A DNA stretch of 64,000 bases, taken from assembly GCA_047967505.1 (NCBI GenBank), contig CM106539.1. One strand, 5' to 3'. A program made the position numbers and the translations under genes. The DNA comes from Dipteris shenzhenensis (Eukaryota > Polypodiophyta > Polypodiopsida > Gleicheniales). Below are positions 33,934-48,200 of the stretch, piece by piece; within the stretch, counting starts at the first letter, position 1; each line of letters opens with the position of its first letter. The notes below the pieces were generated by a model. That model saw only the letters and a list, made by a program, of their open reading frames with translations, had not been told where the DNA came from and made no database searches.

Positions 33934-34788
33934 CAACACCTTTCTTTCAATGCAATGTGGGTGCATGGTAATCACTTTCGAGTAGAGAGAATTGATGTAA
34001 GGCGCAACACGTTTGATTGAGGAGTCATGGTCAATTTTTCTCAAGAGAGTAGAGCTAGTGTGAGGGGTACAAATCTCATTGTCGCAGGTGGATTGGATTA
34101 TGTTGGAACCATACAAAATATTTTGCAAGTGAATTTTAAAAAATTCCCAAGTATTTATATTTGATGAGCAATGGTTCAAAATCGTCTACAGAGGTGCTCA
34201 AGCTATAGTGAGGAAGGATCCAAGTGGGGTTTTTCCATTGACTCAACAAAAATTTGGGATGACCTTAGAGACACATTCGTGCACCCACGCATTATGCACA
34301 AGTAAGCATTTTCTTATATGGATATCATTTGCCCTTTAACTTCATTAAAGCTTTGCATGAACATATCATGGATTTTTATTTTAGATGGTCTTTCAACATG
34401 ATTGAGTGAAAACTAGTGGTGGTATTCAAGTTGCACCTAGAAATTGACATGTATTTGAAGATAGAGAAGTAGAGAATGAAATGAAAAGTCAAGAAATAGA
34501 TGGGTTGGAAGCTAGCAATTCCAATACCCCTTCTACAAGAGTTTCAGAAAGTTTAGAAAGTAAAGCTAGTTTGAGTTCTTTAAAGAGTTTCTCAGATACT
34601 AAATTTGGAGACCTCAATCTACATGCTAAAGATGTGTGAGACCTAGCCACGAATTATCAAGAGGATGAGCAATCAATCTGACACTGAAGATTCTAGTGAT
34701 GCTTCAATTGATAAAAAGATGGTGGACAACATCAATACAATATTTTTGGTTGTGAAAACACACACATACACACACACACACACAATCC
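33934..34788. other. Intergenic, with a short unidentified coding-like stretch
   Basis: About 34150-34310 reads QVFIFDEQWFKIVYRGAQAI and on, which looks protein-like and could be a decayed DNA-transposon or retroelement gene, but I could not place it. A (CA)n run at about 34757-34783 precedes the copia gag scrap. Confidence 0.35.
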
Positions 34789-34985
34789 CATATGCAAGCC
34801 AGGAAAATGCAGCTCAAGCAGGAGTTGCATAATGTGCAAAGAGAAAATATGAGCATCAATGACTACCACATGAAGGTGAAGAAGATTGCAGATGCACTTG
34901 CTTCCATTGGGTCACCAGTGGAAGATGACGATTTAGTTTTTGTGACCTTGAATGGTCTAGGAAAGGGTTATGCACAGTTCCGTTC
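34789..34985 (+). pseudogene. Ty1/copia gag fragment related to the 42-47 kb element
   Basis: Reads MQLKQELHNVQREN, SINDYHMKVKKIADALASIG and SPVEDDDL, nearly the same as the gag of the copia element at 46.2-46.5 kb (about 60 of 66 residues equal by eye), here on the opposite strand. Only this piece is present. It is bordered on the left by (CA)n and on the right abruptly by the pyrimidine tract. Confidence 0.9.
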
Positions 34986-35254
34986 CCACTTTACATTCAA
35001 TTTACTTTTCATCCCTTCCCCCTATTTATTTCCATGATTAATTTCCCTCCCCTCCCCCCTCCCCCCTCCCTTCCTTTTTCCCTTCCTTCCCCCCACTCCC
35101 TCTCTAATTTTTCCCTAGTTTTCTCCTTTATTCCCCCTAATTTGGCTTAAATTATTTCCTAATTCTTCCTATTATATCCATTTTTCTAATTTTCTTCACT
35201 TGTAAATTTTCCCTAAATATTTTTCTAAAATTTTCCTAATTTTTTCTTTACACA

Positions 35255-35320
<66 letters not shown>

Positions 35321-36530
35321 AAGCCTCCTCTCTCTCTCTCTCTTCTTCCCCCTCTCTCTTTGTTTTTCACTCTAACCTCTTTCTATTTTTTCTCAAGCTC
35401 TTCCTTAAGTGTCCCCTAAATTTTGTTTGATTTCTCTAATTTCCCCCATTTTTTCCTCTCTAATTTTACCTCTTCCTAACTAAAACCCCCCTTCTCTCCC
35501 TAACCAACTCTCACTCCAACCTTTCCCTAACTACCCCGACTACCTACCTCCCAATCAACTCTTCCTTTGCCTTTCCTTTCGACTAAGCCATTCTGGCTAT
35601 TTATACCCCCCTACTAGTCTTTTTCTCTTGCCAACTCGTTGCTTTTTACTCCTCACGTCTGCTCTTAAGTCCTGATTCCCTACCTCACTACTCATCCCCA
35701 CTACTCCCTCAAATCGCAAGGCTCTTCACTCCTCTCTGGCAGGCTGCTGCTATCTACTCTTCCCTGTCCGCACCTGCTACAGTGCCCCATTCGATCCGAT
35801 CCCTACGTAAGTATTGTCGCTGATCACGGTATCTCTACCCTTGTTCACATTTACCCCTGTTTTGTGACTCCTGCTACCTTGTCTGAGCTAATCCCTTGTC
35901 TATGTCACCACCTCATTCAAAGCCCTTGATGGACTTACAGTCTAGCTACGGGTCAACACTGTGTGCCTTTGCCTCTCGCTTCAAGGTTTGAGCCTTTAAA
36001 CCTCTTTTTTTTAACTTTTACGCCTTCTGCCACATAATGGACTCACATGTTATTAATCTTCTTAACCCCCCCCCCCACCCCCCTTCCTTCATTTATTAAA
36101 ACCCCCCTCCCCCTCTGTTTTATATGTTTTTATCTTCGTTTATTAAACACCTCCCCCCCCCCTTTCCCCCTTTTTTCTCTATATATATGTTTTTCCACTT
36201 CTTTCCCCCTTTATATATCTTCATATGTCTTTTCCCCTTTTCTATATATATAATGTATATGTATATTTATATAGATCTTCCCCCCCCTTCTCTATACATA
36301 TATTTTTCTCCCTCCTCTATATACTTTTTTTGTTCTTCCCCCTTCTCAATTTAATCATCTTCCCTCCCCCTTCTCTATTTCATGATTTTATTTTCCATCC
36401 CCCTTCCCTATATACATATTTTCATATAAACTCCCTCCTATCTTCCCTCCTCCTACTCCCTTTATATAAGTTCCCTTTAACAAACATCCCTCAGAAAACT
36501 TGTTTATCCTTCTTGTCTTAATGATTAACC
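34986..36530 (+). repeat. 1.5-kb pyrimidine-rich tract
   Basis: The plus strand is mostly C and T, with CCCTCCCC blocks, a (CT)n run at about 35262-35318, and CCCCCC/TATATA mixtures after 36.05 kb. Frames here are composition artefacts (Pro, Ser, Phe, Leu). Confidence 0.85.
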
Positions 36531-37952
<1,422 letters not shown>

Positions 37953-37978
37953 TCACACACAAAGACCCTTATTTCTTT

Positions 37979-38170
37979 ACACACACATGGATACTTCCCT
38001 AATTCTTTTATGTATCCTTGTGAAATCTTTCCTTTACAGTTTCTTTTTAACCACCCCACATATCAAGCCCACTAATCGTCCCATGCCTCCTTTAATCCCT
38101 TCTTAACCCATGCACTTATTTGCTCCTTACTCCACTTGTGACTTAAACTTCACTTGTGGCTAAATTGTTT
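37979..38170 (+). repeat. Dispersed direct repeat, copy B
   Basis: Second copy of the block at 36938-37146, again starting with ACACACAC. It lacks about 10 bp near the start. Confidence 0.9.
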
Positions 38171-40089
38171 CCAAAATACATAAGGATATCTAAATATAAG
38201 TACTAGGAATCATCCACCAAAATTTCTTTGCTTTGAACATAAATTAGAGTTAGGCCACGTTAGGCCACATGATAGAGTCAATGGGGCCAATATTAAGACC
38301 TAGTTAGAGGTTGACGTTGAGGACTGATAGAGAAAAAAAAGGGTGGTTGTTTTTGCAGATCTTCATATGTGACTATATGTTCTTGCAATATGAGGGGGCC
38401 ACCTCTAGTCATGGTTAGAAGGTCCTATGATCTTATTTTCCCCCTTCACACAATTCAACTCAAGGATCTTTTCTTTCCCTCAAGGATTTCACCTCAAGGA
38501 CCATGGCCTCTAGCTATAGCTAGAGGTTTTCACATCCCTCCCCTCCCCTTATCTTCCTACATATCTGTCATGTGCAAAATTATCTTATCAAATACACTTT
38601 AAAGGACCCTAATATTAAAGATTTCCTTATCCTCAAATTATGTGCATCTTCACCCACATAAGTCACTCTAATAGCTATATAACTTGCTCTCTATGTCTAG
38701 GCTCCTCTCCTTCAAACTCTCCAAGGTTCACCGATTTAGGAAACTTTTACAGTTTTGACACAATTATAAATCTCGTTTCCCTTAAGGTCCAAGATAAATT
38801 TTGAGCTTGTATTGTTGTGAATGCAATATTCCTTGAGGCTTAAACTTACACTTGGGCCATCCATAGCCTATATTGTGTGGAGCTAATTTCCCTAAGGCTC
38901 AGATTCAACTTTGCGGCTCTTGTATTTTGTCATGCACGAAGCTTGTTTTCCATCACCACAAGAGGCTCAAACTAGATTTTGAGACTTTTGGCAAATTGCC
39001 TTCAAATAGATATTGTATTAGAGAGTCTCAATAGGAGTTTAGCTTTGGAGGGCATTGTCTTTGCATGAGATAGAACATTTAATAAGGATTTTAAAAAAAT
39101 GGCACTCAAAATATTCCTATATCAAACTAAACTCTCAAAGCTGACATCAATTAGTGGCAGCTATATCTCACATGTCTTTCTTGTCATCTGTACATCAAGG
39201 GATATGAATGTAGACATGGCCAAATGAATATGACCTTTAGCTATGGCTAAAACAATATGACCTTGGTCCTCTTTGCTTTGTTCACCTCAAGCAATATGAC
39301 CTCTATCTATAGCCTAAGGATACCATCTTCATGTTCAACTTTCATCATTAAATCTCTCAAAGGGTGAACACCAACAAAATCTACACACCATAAGAAGTTA
39401 AAAAGAATCCCAATAAGGACATGTGAATGGATAGTGACACATAGAAAATAAGGTTGGCAAGTTGAAGATAGGTGGACATTGTTCTAGAGCTTGACAAGGA
39501 GAGAGGCACAACCTCTTACAACTATGAAATCTTCTTGATGGGATTGCAAATAATAACATTAATAGAATGAATACATAATTTTTGTAAGGGGAGTGATATC
39601 AATGAAAATTGAGCTCTATAGTTTGTCTTCACCTGTATGCATCACTTGTGCACAAATTAATTAATAGCCTCTTAGTTAGAAAATCGTACTATGTCCTCTT
39701 CTCACTCCCAAATTTGAAAACTTTAGTGCTCTCTCTTCATGCATGGTACCTCCATGATTGATGTATGTTTGAAAAGTCCTCTAGATTGGCTCAGCCCTCA
39801 CCCATGCATAAATCTCCTCCTAGAAATAGCACAAATCACTTCCCATGGATAAAACTACTCTAAGGTCTCCCTCACAAACATGTTTGCACAAGTAGATCAT
39901 GAACACATACAAGTCTAGACAATTGCTAAGAAATAAGAGCTCTTCATTCTCTTCTTTTTGCTAGAGAAAATGTAGACATTAATGCTTGAAAAACACCATA
40001 CATAGTAGTTTTCTGAAAGGAGATATGGATGATAAGTACAATGAGGAAGAAAATAGCTATCACAAGGAAAAAACTCCCCTAGCTTTTTT
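38171..40089. other. Intergenic, no gene seen
   Basis: AT-rich decayed DNA without recognisable domains. Confidence 0.4.
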
Positions 40090-40129
40090 ACGAAGATCCC
40101 AACTCATTACCTAGAGAATCTCTAAAACA

Positions 40130-42087
40130 GGGGCTAACAACTAGGTTAGTGGTCTATACATCTAGTGAATGCACCTCATGAAAAGGGTGTAAAGACCTTG
40201 GTAGGCCAAGCCTTGCAAAAATGCTCCCGCCTTTTGGTGGTCACTCTCGATCCTGAAGTATCGTGCTCCTAGGTGGAGTGCAGAGCGAAGATAATATCCT
40301 GCCATATGGTGACTAGGGTAGCTGTTGAAGGGACCTGGTGGTTGCCTACAATCACCTAACTACACCGAGCGACCTAGTTCCTAGCAGTAATGTTGGATAC
40401 CATCTTCCAAACATTATCCTCTATTTAAAAAGTCAGGTACGATCGGCAAGGTGGCTAGGCATCATAGATCTCTACCTGGGAGACCTGTTGGCCATGAATC
40501 TTGTACAATGGGGAACTAGATCAATCAAGAAGGCATGCCCCCCCCCAAGTGAGCCATGCCACCATCCCCCACGTGAAGTGCCTACGCATCTGTTGTGTGC
40601 AAGACAAAATCTTGAGGGCCACCAGCCAAATCCCTTGTGTAGTAGGATAGCCCATAGGCAATGGGGAATCATCTCCAAGGCTCCCTCTGTGCAACAAAAA
40701 CATCTATCATATATCTGCATCTGCTCCAATCAAAGATCAATGGTGGGTAGTCCCCCATGGCCCATGAGCCAGAAGAAATAAGAAATCTTTCACGGTCTTA
40801 GGCTACTTCAGAGATGGGGCTAGAAGTGGGAGATGGACTCTCAAGGGACATCTTGCTCAACCTAATGGTGCTCCCTCAAGGGGTTCCACGCTACTGCCTC
40901 TAGTTAAAGGCAACGTCTGATGTGCATCATATAAGAGAAGAAAGGTACCTCCTTTACCTTGTCCCAGTGTCCTATCTAAGCTTGCTAGAACCACTCGCTC
41001 GGGTCCCACTGAATGTCACGAAGAGGTTGGACATCCCAAATACATAGGCCCCAAACTTCTTCCTCCAAGATAGCTAGGAATGATTCTTGAGCAATGTGCT
41101 AAGTCTTGCCCAAATGGCCCACTATCGTGACCTGCTACCACTCTAAACCATCCAAGGCCGACTTTTGTTGCCCCTCTATCTCAACCTATAAGAAACCCCT
41201 AGCCCTACCCTGTGCAAACTGTGATGGAAGGACCCAATAGACTCTCAAAAGAAGCGGAGCATGAGAGGAACCCCTATCTGGAGAACTACCTCGACCAGTA
41301 GTAGGGGATCCAAGTACTCTGTAGCACCTCCAACTAAGAAGTGGGGTTCACTACGTCAATATCTATTGCGTTGATTCTTGTCCCCCTCAAGTGAGAGAGA
41401 GCCTATACCCTAGTCTTTGTGTCCCTAGGGAGTTGCCTCCAAGCCCCCAAGGATTTGGCTAGGCCACTATCCCACTGTGCTCAACCAATATGCTCCTAAG
41501 AGCCCTGGACCTCTGGAGGCAAATGAGTGGATGTCTCTCAAAATCCTCCCTGTAAAACAAGGATAGGCCCAAATAAGCCCCCCACCAACCACTACCAAAC
41601 CTAGAGAGGCTCATCACTAGAGGGGAGTCCTTCCCTATTGAGGGAGCCTCCCAGAACATCCATCTATGAGACTACTACCATTGGTCGCCTATGGTGGGAG
41701 GAGTGTCTAGTAGAATCCTCCACTAGAGAAGGAGATTCTAGGGTTTTGCTCCTTGAGTGAGACCTTGAACCATTAGCTTGCCCATGAGGGTTCTACTCTG
41801 CATCTCTGAATCAATGGTGCCTAGTCAGCCTCATGCCTAAGGCATGATCATGGTAGTCTACCATGTTGCTCTAGCTCTGGTATTACTTGTGCTATCCGAA
41901 CTTGCCCATAGGAAGTTATGCATCAAGCATCTCAATTGCCCCATACACCCTCGATGGAAGCACCAGTAAGAGGTACGTGTCATAAAGAACTTGGTTGACT
42001 ACTAACACTTGATATGCTGGGTGGATTTTGGCCAAGCTCTAGTACAACAGCTTGTGCCTCATACTCTCTAGAATTGGGGCAACTTGT
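40130..42087 (-). mobile_element. LINE, 3' half (interrupted by copia)
   Basis: Minus strand, continuing from the part at 47597 upward. From 42087: a post-RT segment with QVLVVNQVLYDTYLLLVLPS (about 42000-41930), a region with GGLGL-like and ALMGKLMVQGLTQGA motifs (about 41850-41740), then the Cys/His zinc-finger-like piece around 40720-40620 (CFCCTEGALEMIPHCLW), and a C-terminal tail with a TIWQDIIFALHST segment to about 40130. Many shifts and stops. These are the parts that follow RT in plant LINEs. Confidence 0.8.
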
Positions 42088-42432
42088 TGTGAAGATAGTG
42101 GGAGAGAGGGAAGGAGTCTCACTTGCGGCTTTCTCACATGCACAATGGGGGAATACACACAAAGGTGGAGGCTGAAAACAGTTTTTCTCTTCTTAGTTGT
42201 GAAAGCCAAAAGAACTCTATTACAAAGAAATAGAAGAACCCTATATGTGGGTCTCAAACCAAACTCAACTAAGGTGGCATACTAACTGAGCCACGAACTA
42301 GAGTAGATAAGGATAGCTGTCATCCTATTATTCGTGGGCGGTGTACCAACCGCATCTGTAGCTAACAAGTCGGTGACATAAATGCACAACGGTCACCCTA
42401 GCATATCGTGAGTGGAGCTCGATATCTCAACA
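42088..42432 (-). repeat. 3' LTR of copia element
   Basis: 345 bp, TGTGAAGATAGT to TCTCAACA on the plus strand. It lacks the AGC present in the other LTR. Confidence 0.97.
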
Positions 42433-45400
42433 CTCCCCCTCGAGCTCAATCCCAATTCTTGCACACCAAGCAAGTCTCTGAACTTGTGCAGCTTCTCTGC
42501 ACCCAATACCTTCGTGAATATGTCAGCTACCTGATCCTCTGTGCTGACATAAACTAGATCAATAAGACCTAGTAAAACCTTCTCCCGCACATAGTGATAA
42601 TGCACCTCAATGTGTTTTGTTCTAGCATGATAGACTGGGTTATTTGCCAGGTGTATACTGCTCATGTTGTCACCATAAATGACAACTGGCCCATCTGTAG
42701 ACTGATGCATATCATAAAGTAGCTTATGCAACCAAGCTACCTCACATGCAGCCATTGCTACACCCCTGTACTCAGCCTCTGTGCTCGACAAGGCAATTGT
42801 AGGCTGTTTCTTGCTGCTCCAAGTGACTGCAGCACTCCCAAAAGAGAACACATATCCACTGGTAGATCGTCTATCAGAAGTACTACCAGCCCAATCAGCA
42901 TCAGTGTATCCATGCAACTGTATCTGAACCCCAGCCTCATAAAATAGTCCATACTGCAATGTGGACTTCACATACCCGAGTATGCGTCTAGCCGCATCCA
43001 AATGCGGTTTCCTTGGAGCCTGCATAAACTGACTTACCAATCCAATAGCATAGCTTAAATCTGGCCTGGTAATAGTCATATAAATCAAACTTCCTACTAT
43101 GCGTCTGTACATAGTAGGGTCTTCCAAAAGCTCACCTGCATCTGTGCTTAGCTTCACATTCTGCTCCAAAGGAACTGAAATAGGCTTACAGCCTGTTATC
43201 CCATATTTGGACAGCATGTCCAATCCATACTGCCTCTGCAAGAGCTGTATCCCACTTGGTCTAATCACCTCAATGCCCAAGAAATAACGTAGCTCTCCCA
43301 AATCCTTCATCTCAAACTTCTGCTTCAATAGCATTTTCACATGAAGGATATCTTCATCATTATCACCTGTGATGATCAAATCATCAACATAAATGACAAG
43401 CAGCATAATCCCTTTCTTTGTTTTTCTCACATAGAGTGAGAAATCTGCCTTGGAAATCTAAAAGCCAATAGTGACAAGATACTGTCCTATCTTGTCAGAC
43501 CATGCTCTAGGTGCTTGCTTCAAGCCATACAAGGCTTTCTTCAACCTGCAAACAAACTCAGAATGAATAGCATGAACATAACCTGGTGGCTGCTCCATAC
43601 AGACCTCTTCTTGCAAATCACCATGCAAGAAGGCATTCTTTACATCCATGTGGTGTAAAGACCATCCCTTTGATGTAGCCATAGCAATGACTACTCTTAC
43701 AGTTGCCATCCTTGCAACCGGACTGAATGTTTCTTCATAATCAATGCCGTATGTCTGTGCATACCCCTTGACAACTAATCTTGCCTTGTATCTGTTCACA
43801 GAACCATCTGCATTGTGCTTGATCTTATAAACCCACTTACAGCCAATTGCATTCTTGTCTTTAGGCAAAGGCACCAATTCCCATGTAGTATTTGCTTCCA
43901 AGGCATCCATTTCTTCATCCATGGCTTTCTCCCATTTTTCATTTCCCATGGCTTGTTCAAAAGAAGTGGGTTCTGGTTCTTGTATCACTTTGACCATATA
44001 GGCATAGTGAATGGCTGTAAATCCATCATATTTCAGCCTATCCACAGGATACCTAGCTCTGGTAGACCTGCGCAAAATAGGCTCACTTCTAGGTGCTCTC
44101 AAAACATCCCTGGTCTTCCTTACTCCAGGTGTAACAACAGAAGGAATACCCAACTCATCATCAATGCTCTGTTCTGAGCCACTGGATTCACCATCCACAT
44201 AAGAGTGACCTGCATTCACATCAAACATGGGCTGATCTCCTTCTCTTTTCCTTTTCATATGATACCTGCGTACCACTATTTGCATTGCTTTGAGGAGATT
44301 CTCCTGATCTCAATCTGCCTGCCCATGGCGAAGTATGTGAACCACTGCTAGAGGACACTACAGGTCCACTGATATTTTGTGACTGTTGCATTGAATTCTG
44401 TGCAGCATTACCATTTTGTGCATCTACATCAATCATCACATTTACTGGTTTATACCAACTGCTCATCTCATAAAAAACAACATCTCTGCTCACTGTAAAC
44501 TTACGAGTAGAAGGGTTATAGCATCTATACCCTTTCTGTTGTAGAGAATAACCAATAAAGATGCACTTCTCAGCTTTTGGATCCAACTTGGACCTCAACT
44601 CATCTGGCACATGAACATAGGCAATGCAACCGAAAATTTTCAAATGAGAAATGTTTGGTTTTCTACCAGTATACATCTCCTCTGGCGTCATGCCATGTAT
44701 TGCTATAGTGGGATTCCTATTCATTATGTAAACTACTGTAGCAACTGCTTTAGCCCAATAATAATTTGGTAGATCTTTCTCATTTAGCATGGCCCTAGAT
44801 ACCTCTCCAATATGCCTGTTTTTCCTTTCTACAATTCCATTTTGTTGTGGGGTATGACTACATGAATATTGCTACTTTATGCCATGCTCCTGCAGGAACC
44901 TTGCAAACTCATTTGAGAGGTACTCTCCCCCTCCATCTCACCTTAGGCATTTTATTTGCAGGCTTGTTTCTTTTTCAACCATAGCTTTAAAAGCTTTGAA
45001 GTGCCCAAACACTTCACTTTTCTTTTTCATAAAATACACCCAAACTTTTCTGCTGAAGTCATCAATAAAAGTGACAAAATAGTGACAGCCTCCAATAGAT
45101 GCAGCTTTAGTAGTCCACACATTAGAGTGGATTAATTCCAATGGCTTTTTACTCTCTTGAACATGTCTAGGAAATGGTTTCCTTGCCTGTTTTCCAAATT
45201 GACAGGCTTCACAAACCTTATGCATTTCTGCAACCTTGAATTTAGGCAATCTTGCAACAATATTTTAGGCTTGCATTGATTTAAGTCACTGTATATTAAC
45301 ATGACCAATGCGTTTATGCCAGATATCAATATCTGCAACAACACCGGTCCCATGTGCAAACATTGCTGCACCCAATTCAGGCATGTCCGCATCCAACGTA

Positions 45401-46755
45401 AACATCTTGCCCTTCTTCTTTCCTTTTGCTATCAAGCGACCGTTATTTTTCATATCCTCAACAAAGCATCCATGAGGATTAAATCTGACCTGCAAGCCCT
45501 GCTCAACCATTTGACCAACAGAAACCAGGTTTTTGGTGATGCTCGGGACATGAAATACATCAGACAGGTATTTCTTTTTCCCATCCTGCATAGACAAAGG
45601 AATTTTACCAATTTGCACAATAGGATGTGTAGTATCATCACCAGTCTCCACAAATCCTGGTTTTTCCATTTTCCTTACATCCTGCATCCATTCTACATGA
45701 CCTGTCATGTGGTTTGACGCACCTGAGTCAACATACCACACATCATTTTGTTCTTCTGCACTTGTCATAGAATTGGTCATATGCTGCACCATAAATAGAT
45801 GCTCATTTCTGCCATCACCTTGTCTACTGGAAGATGCATAATTGCCTTGCTGCAATTTTCCATTCATAATGTCATTCTGCTTTTTGTAGCAGTCCTTAGC
45901 CATATGACCCATTTTACCACAGTAGTAGCATTCAACATTGCTGTTTGAATTTTGGCCTCTCTGCCATCCACCACGGCCTCTTTGGCTCCCCCTGCCTCTA
46001 GAGTTACCACGTCCTCCTCCATAGGACTGGTTTTCTTGAGTTTGCTGCATATTCTGATTTCTACCACGGCCTGCAGATCGTCCTCCTCTACCTCTGCCTC
46101 TACCTCTTCCAGCATTTGAGTAGAAGACAATTTCTTTTGAAGTTCCTCCTGAAGAAGATGCACCCCTATTTCTCTGCTCTTCAGAAATTAGAAGAGCAAA
46201 CAACTCTTCAAAATCAGGAAATTTTTCATGGACGGCAATGGATGTCCGGAACTGTGCATAATCCTTTCCTAGACCATTCAAGGATACAGAAACTAGATCA
46301 TCATCTTCCACTGGTGACCCAATGGAAGCAAGTGCATCTGCAATTTTCTTCACCTTCATGTGGTAGTCATTGATGCTCAAATTTTCTCTCTGCACATTGT
46401 GCAACTCCTGTTTGAGCTGCATTTTCTTGGCTTGCGTATTTGTGTTGTACATTTTTGCCAAAGTATCCCATGCCTCCTTTGGCATACTTGCATCCTGAAT
46501 ATGCACAATCATAGAATCCGAAATACTGATAGACAGCCAATACATAACTTTTCTGGCTCTCTCATGCCATCCTTTAAATGCTTGCATTTCCTGTTGATTG
46601 GGAACATTAGGAAGAACTGGTTCTTCTTCATTTCCTATAATGAACTCCCAATAGCCTTTTCCCATAAGGAAATTCGTCATTCTAAACTTCCATGCCTGGA
46701 AGTTATCCTTGTCAAGCTTTTCAGTGACAATCTATGAAAGAGAATTAGACGCCAT
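42393..46755 (-). pseudogene. copia gag-pol polyprotein pseudogene
   Basis: Likely start ATG at 46755-46753 (MASNSLS), with TAG as codon 8. Gag follows to a zinc knuckle CYYCGKMGHMAKDC (about 45930-45889), then protease DVWYVDSGASNHMTG (about 45750-45705). Integrase has WHKRIGHVN and HKVCEACQFGK, but the first catalytic Asp is Asn (IHSNVWTT); the later Asp (DGGGEY) and Glu (IVERKNR) remain. RT has YVDDLIITGDN (about 43390-43355) and RNase H has DADWAGSTSDRRSTSG, LSSTEAEYRG. Stops: TAG at 46734-46732, TGA and TAA near 45283-45262, TGA near 44942, TAG near 44872, TAG near 43458; a frameshift lies near 44270. The last segment runs to 42393, inside the 3' LTR. Confidence 0.93.
42433..42445 (-). 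promoter_or_regulatory. Polypurine tract
   Basis: CTCCCCCTCGAGC on the plus strand, i.e. GAGGGGGAG on the coding strand right before the 3' LTR, where plus-strand DNA synthesis is primed. Confidence 0.9.
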
Positions 46756-47235
46756 TACAGAACACTGCAAAATATTTTGTCACTGCGAAAAAAACACAGG
46801 TTTTGCCTCACACGGGCAGATCTGCAAAACTGACGAAAGTGGTATTTGACCACAGAGTTACTTCCTAGTGACGATTTTGCATCAACAGGCAACAAGCATG
46901 ATTCTGCAACTCCCAATATCTCTGCACACAGGCATACGATGCAATTTCTACGGCAACTTTTCACTGACCAGTCGAGCAGTGGCCGCACAGCAAAAACAGG
47001 TCCTCTTTTTGAGTGCCTGCGAAGAACTTCCACCTTCAAAATGGGCCCCGCAGCATATAATGCCCTCTCGCCACACCGCGAAGGGCGTCTCAATCTGAGA
47101 CAGTGCACTCTTGCACTTCTGGCTATGCTACCTGCAGAGATTTTCTCCCAAACTCGAAATAGGAAAGCAACACTGGTCCTCTTACCAGGACACCGCGAAC
47201 TTGGTTTGCTTTCTTGAGCTCCTTACCACGAACAA

Positions 47236-47248
47236 GGCTCTGATACCA
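47236..47248 (-). promoter_or_regulatory. Primer binding site (initiator-Met tRNA)
   Basis: GGCTCTGATACCA on plus, that is TGGTATCAGAGCC on the coding strand, immediately inside the 5' LTR. Confidence 0.95.
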
Positions 47249-47596
47249 TGTGAAGATAGTCGGAGAGAGGGAAGGAGTCTCGCTTGCGGCTTTCTCACAT
47301 GCACAATGGGGGAATACACACAAAGGTGGAGGCTGAAAACAGTTTTCCTCTTCTTAGTTGTGAAAGCCAAAAGAACTCTAGTACAAAGAAATAGAAGAAC
47401 CCTATATGTGGGTCTCAAACCAAACTCAACTAAGGTGGCATACTAACTGAGCCATGAACTAGAGTAGATAAGGATAGCTGTCATCCAGCTATTATTCATG
47501 GGTGGTGTACCAACCGCATCTACAGCTAACAAGTCGGTGACATAAATGCACAACGGTCACCCTAGCATATCGCGAGTGGAGCTCGATATCTCAACA
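47249..47596 (-). repeat. 5' LTR of copia element
   Basis: 348 bp, about 97 percent identical to the 3' LTR. Confidence 0.97.
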
Positions 47597-47858
47597 CTTG
47601 TTGCTCTGCCAAAATGTGGATACCAACCTGGTTTCCTTATTACCTGACTGACTACCCTCATAGGATTCAATGGAAGCCAAAACCAGCCCCCAATCTTGAA
47701 CCTCCGAGACCTCCTCTGTGCCTGCAATGAATCCAATAGATTTCGTCCAGTTGATTTAGGCCCTGGAAGCCTCACAATAGATAACCAAGGCCCCTTGACC
47801 ATCTTGAGGCTCATTTCTATTGAACCCTCCATGTATAGGGCTCCAACAATGCTTCCGT

Positions 47859-48200
47859 TGTCTAATTGGGAGTCTCATCTCTGTAAGGCCTAGCACCTCC
47901 GAGTGAGAAAGAGAGACGGCCTCACCTGTGTGTCCCCTAATGATTAGCTGGCTATAACTTCCTACATAAAGAGTTGAAACCCTTCTACATAAAGAGCTAA
48001 AACCCCTCTAAAGAGAGAAGGCCTTCCTTATGTGTCCCCTAATGATCAGCTGGCTATAACTTCCTTCATAACTTGTCTAATTGGGAGTCTCATCCTTGTG
48101 AAGCCTAGCATCTCCGAGTGAGAAAGAGAGAAGGCCTCGCCTCTGTATCCCCTAATGATCAGCTAGCTATAACTTTCTACACTAAGAGCTGAAACCCCTG
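47859..48200. repeat. Diverged internal duplications in the LINE
   Basis: The block starting TTGTCTAATTGGGAGTCTCATC at 47859 recurs at 48073. A core with CCCCTAATGATCAGCTGGCTATAACTT-like sequence is seen three times (about 47933, 48040, 48150). A 23-bp unit at 47962-47984 repeats at 47985-48007. Confidence 0.8.

Larger units (their letters stand above)
42088..47596 (-). mobile_element. Full-length Ty1/copia retrotransposon nested in a LINE
   Basis: 5509 bp: LTRs 42088-42432 and 47249-47596 (10 substitutions and one 3-bp indel, about 3 percent), target duplication CTTGT at 42083-42087 and 47597-47601, primer site next to the upper LTR, polypurine tract next to the lower one. The order gag, protease, integrase, RT, RNase H on the minus strand defines copia. 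The coding frame has several nonsense codons, one frameshift and a changed catalytic residue, so it is recent but inactive. It splits a LINE of the same orientation. Confidence 0.97.

Noticed and set aside
36047-36521. Hydrophobic Phe/Pro/Leu ORFs that look like membrane proteins
   Set aside because: Artefact of the pyrimidine-rich tract.
40338-40781. 147-codon plus-strand ORF
   Set aside because: Lies opposite the LINE zinc-finger region on the minus strand and has no protein-like features.
43815-44177. Plus-strand ORFs across the copia element
   Set aside because: Antisense shadows of gag-pol.
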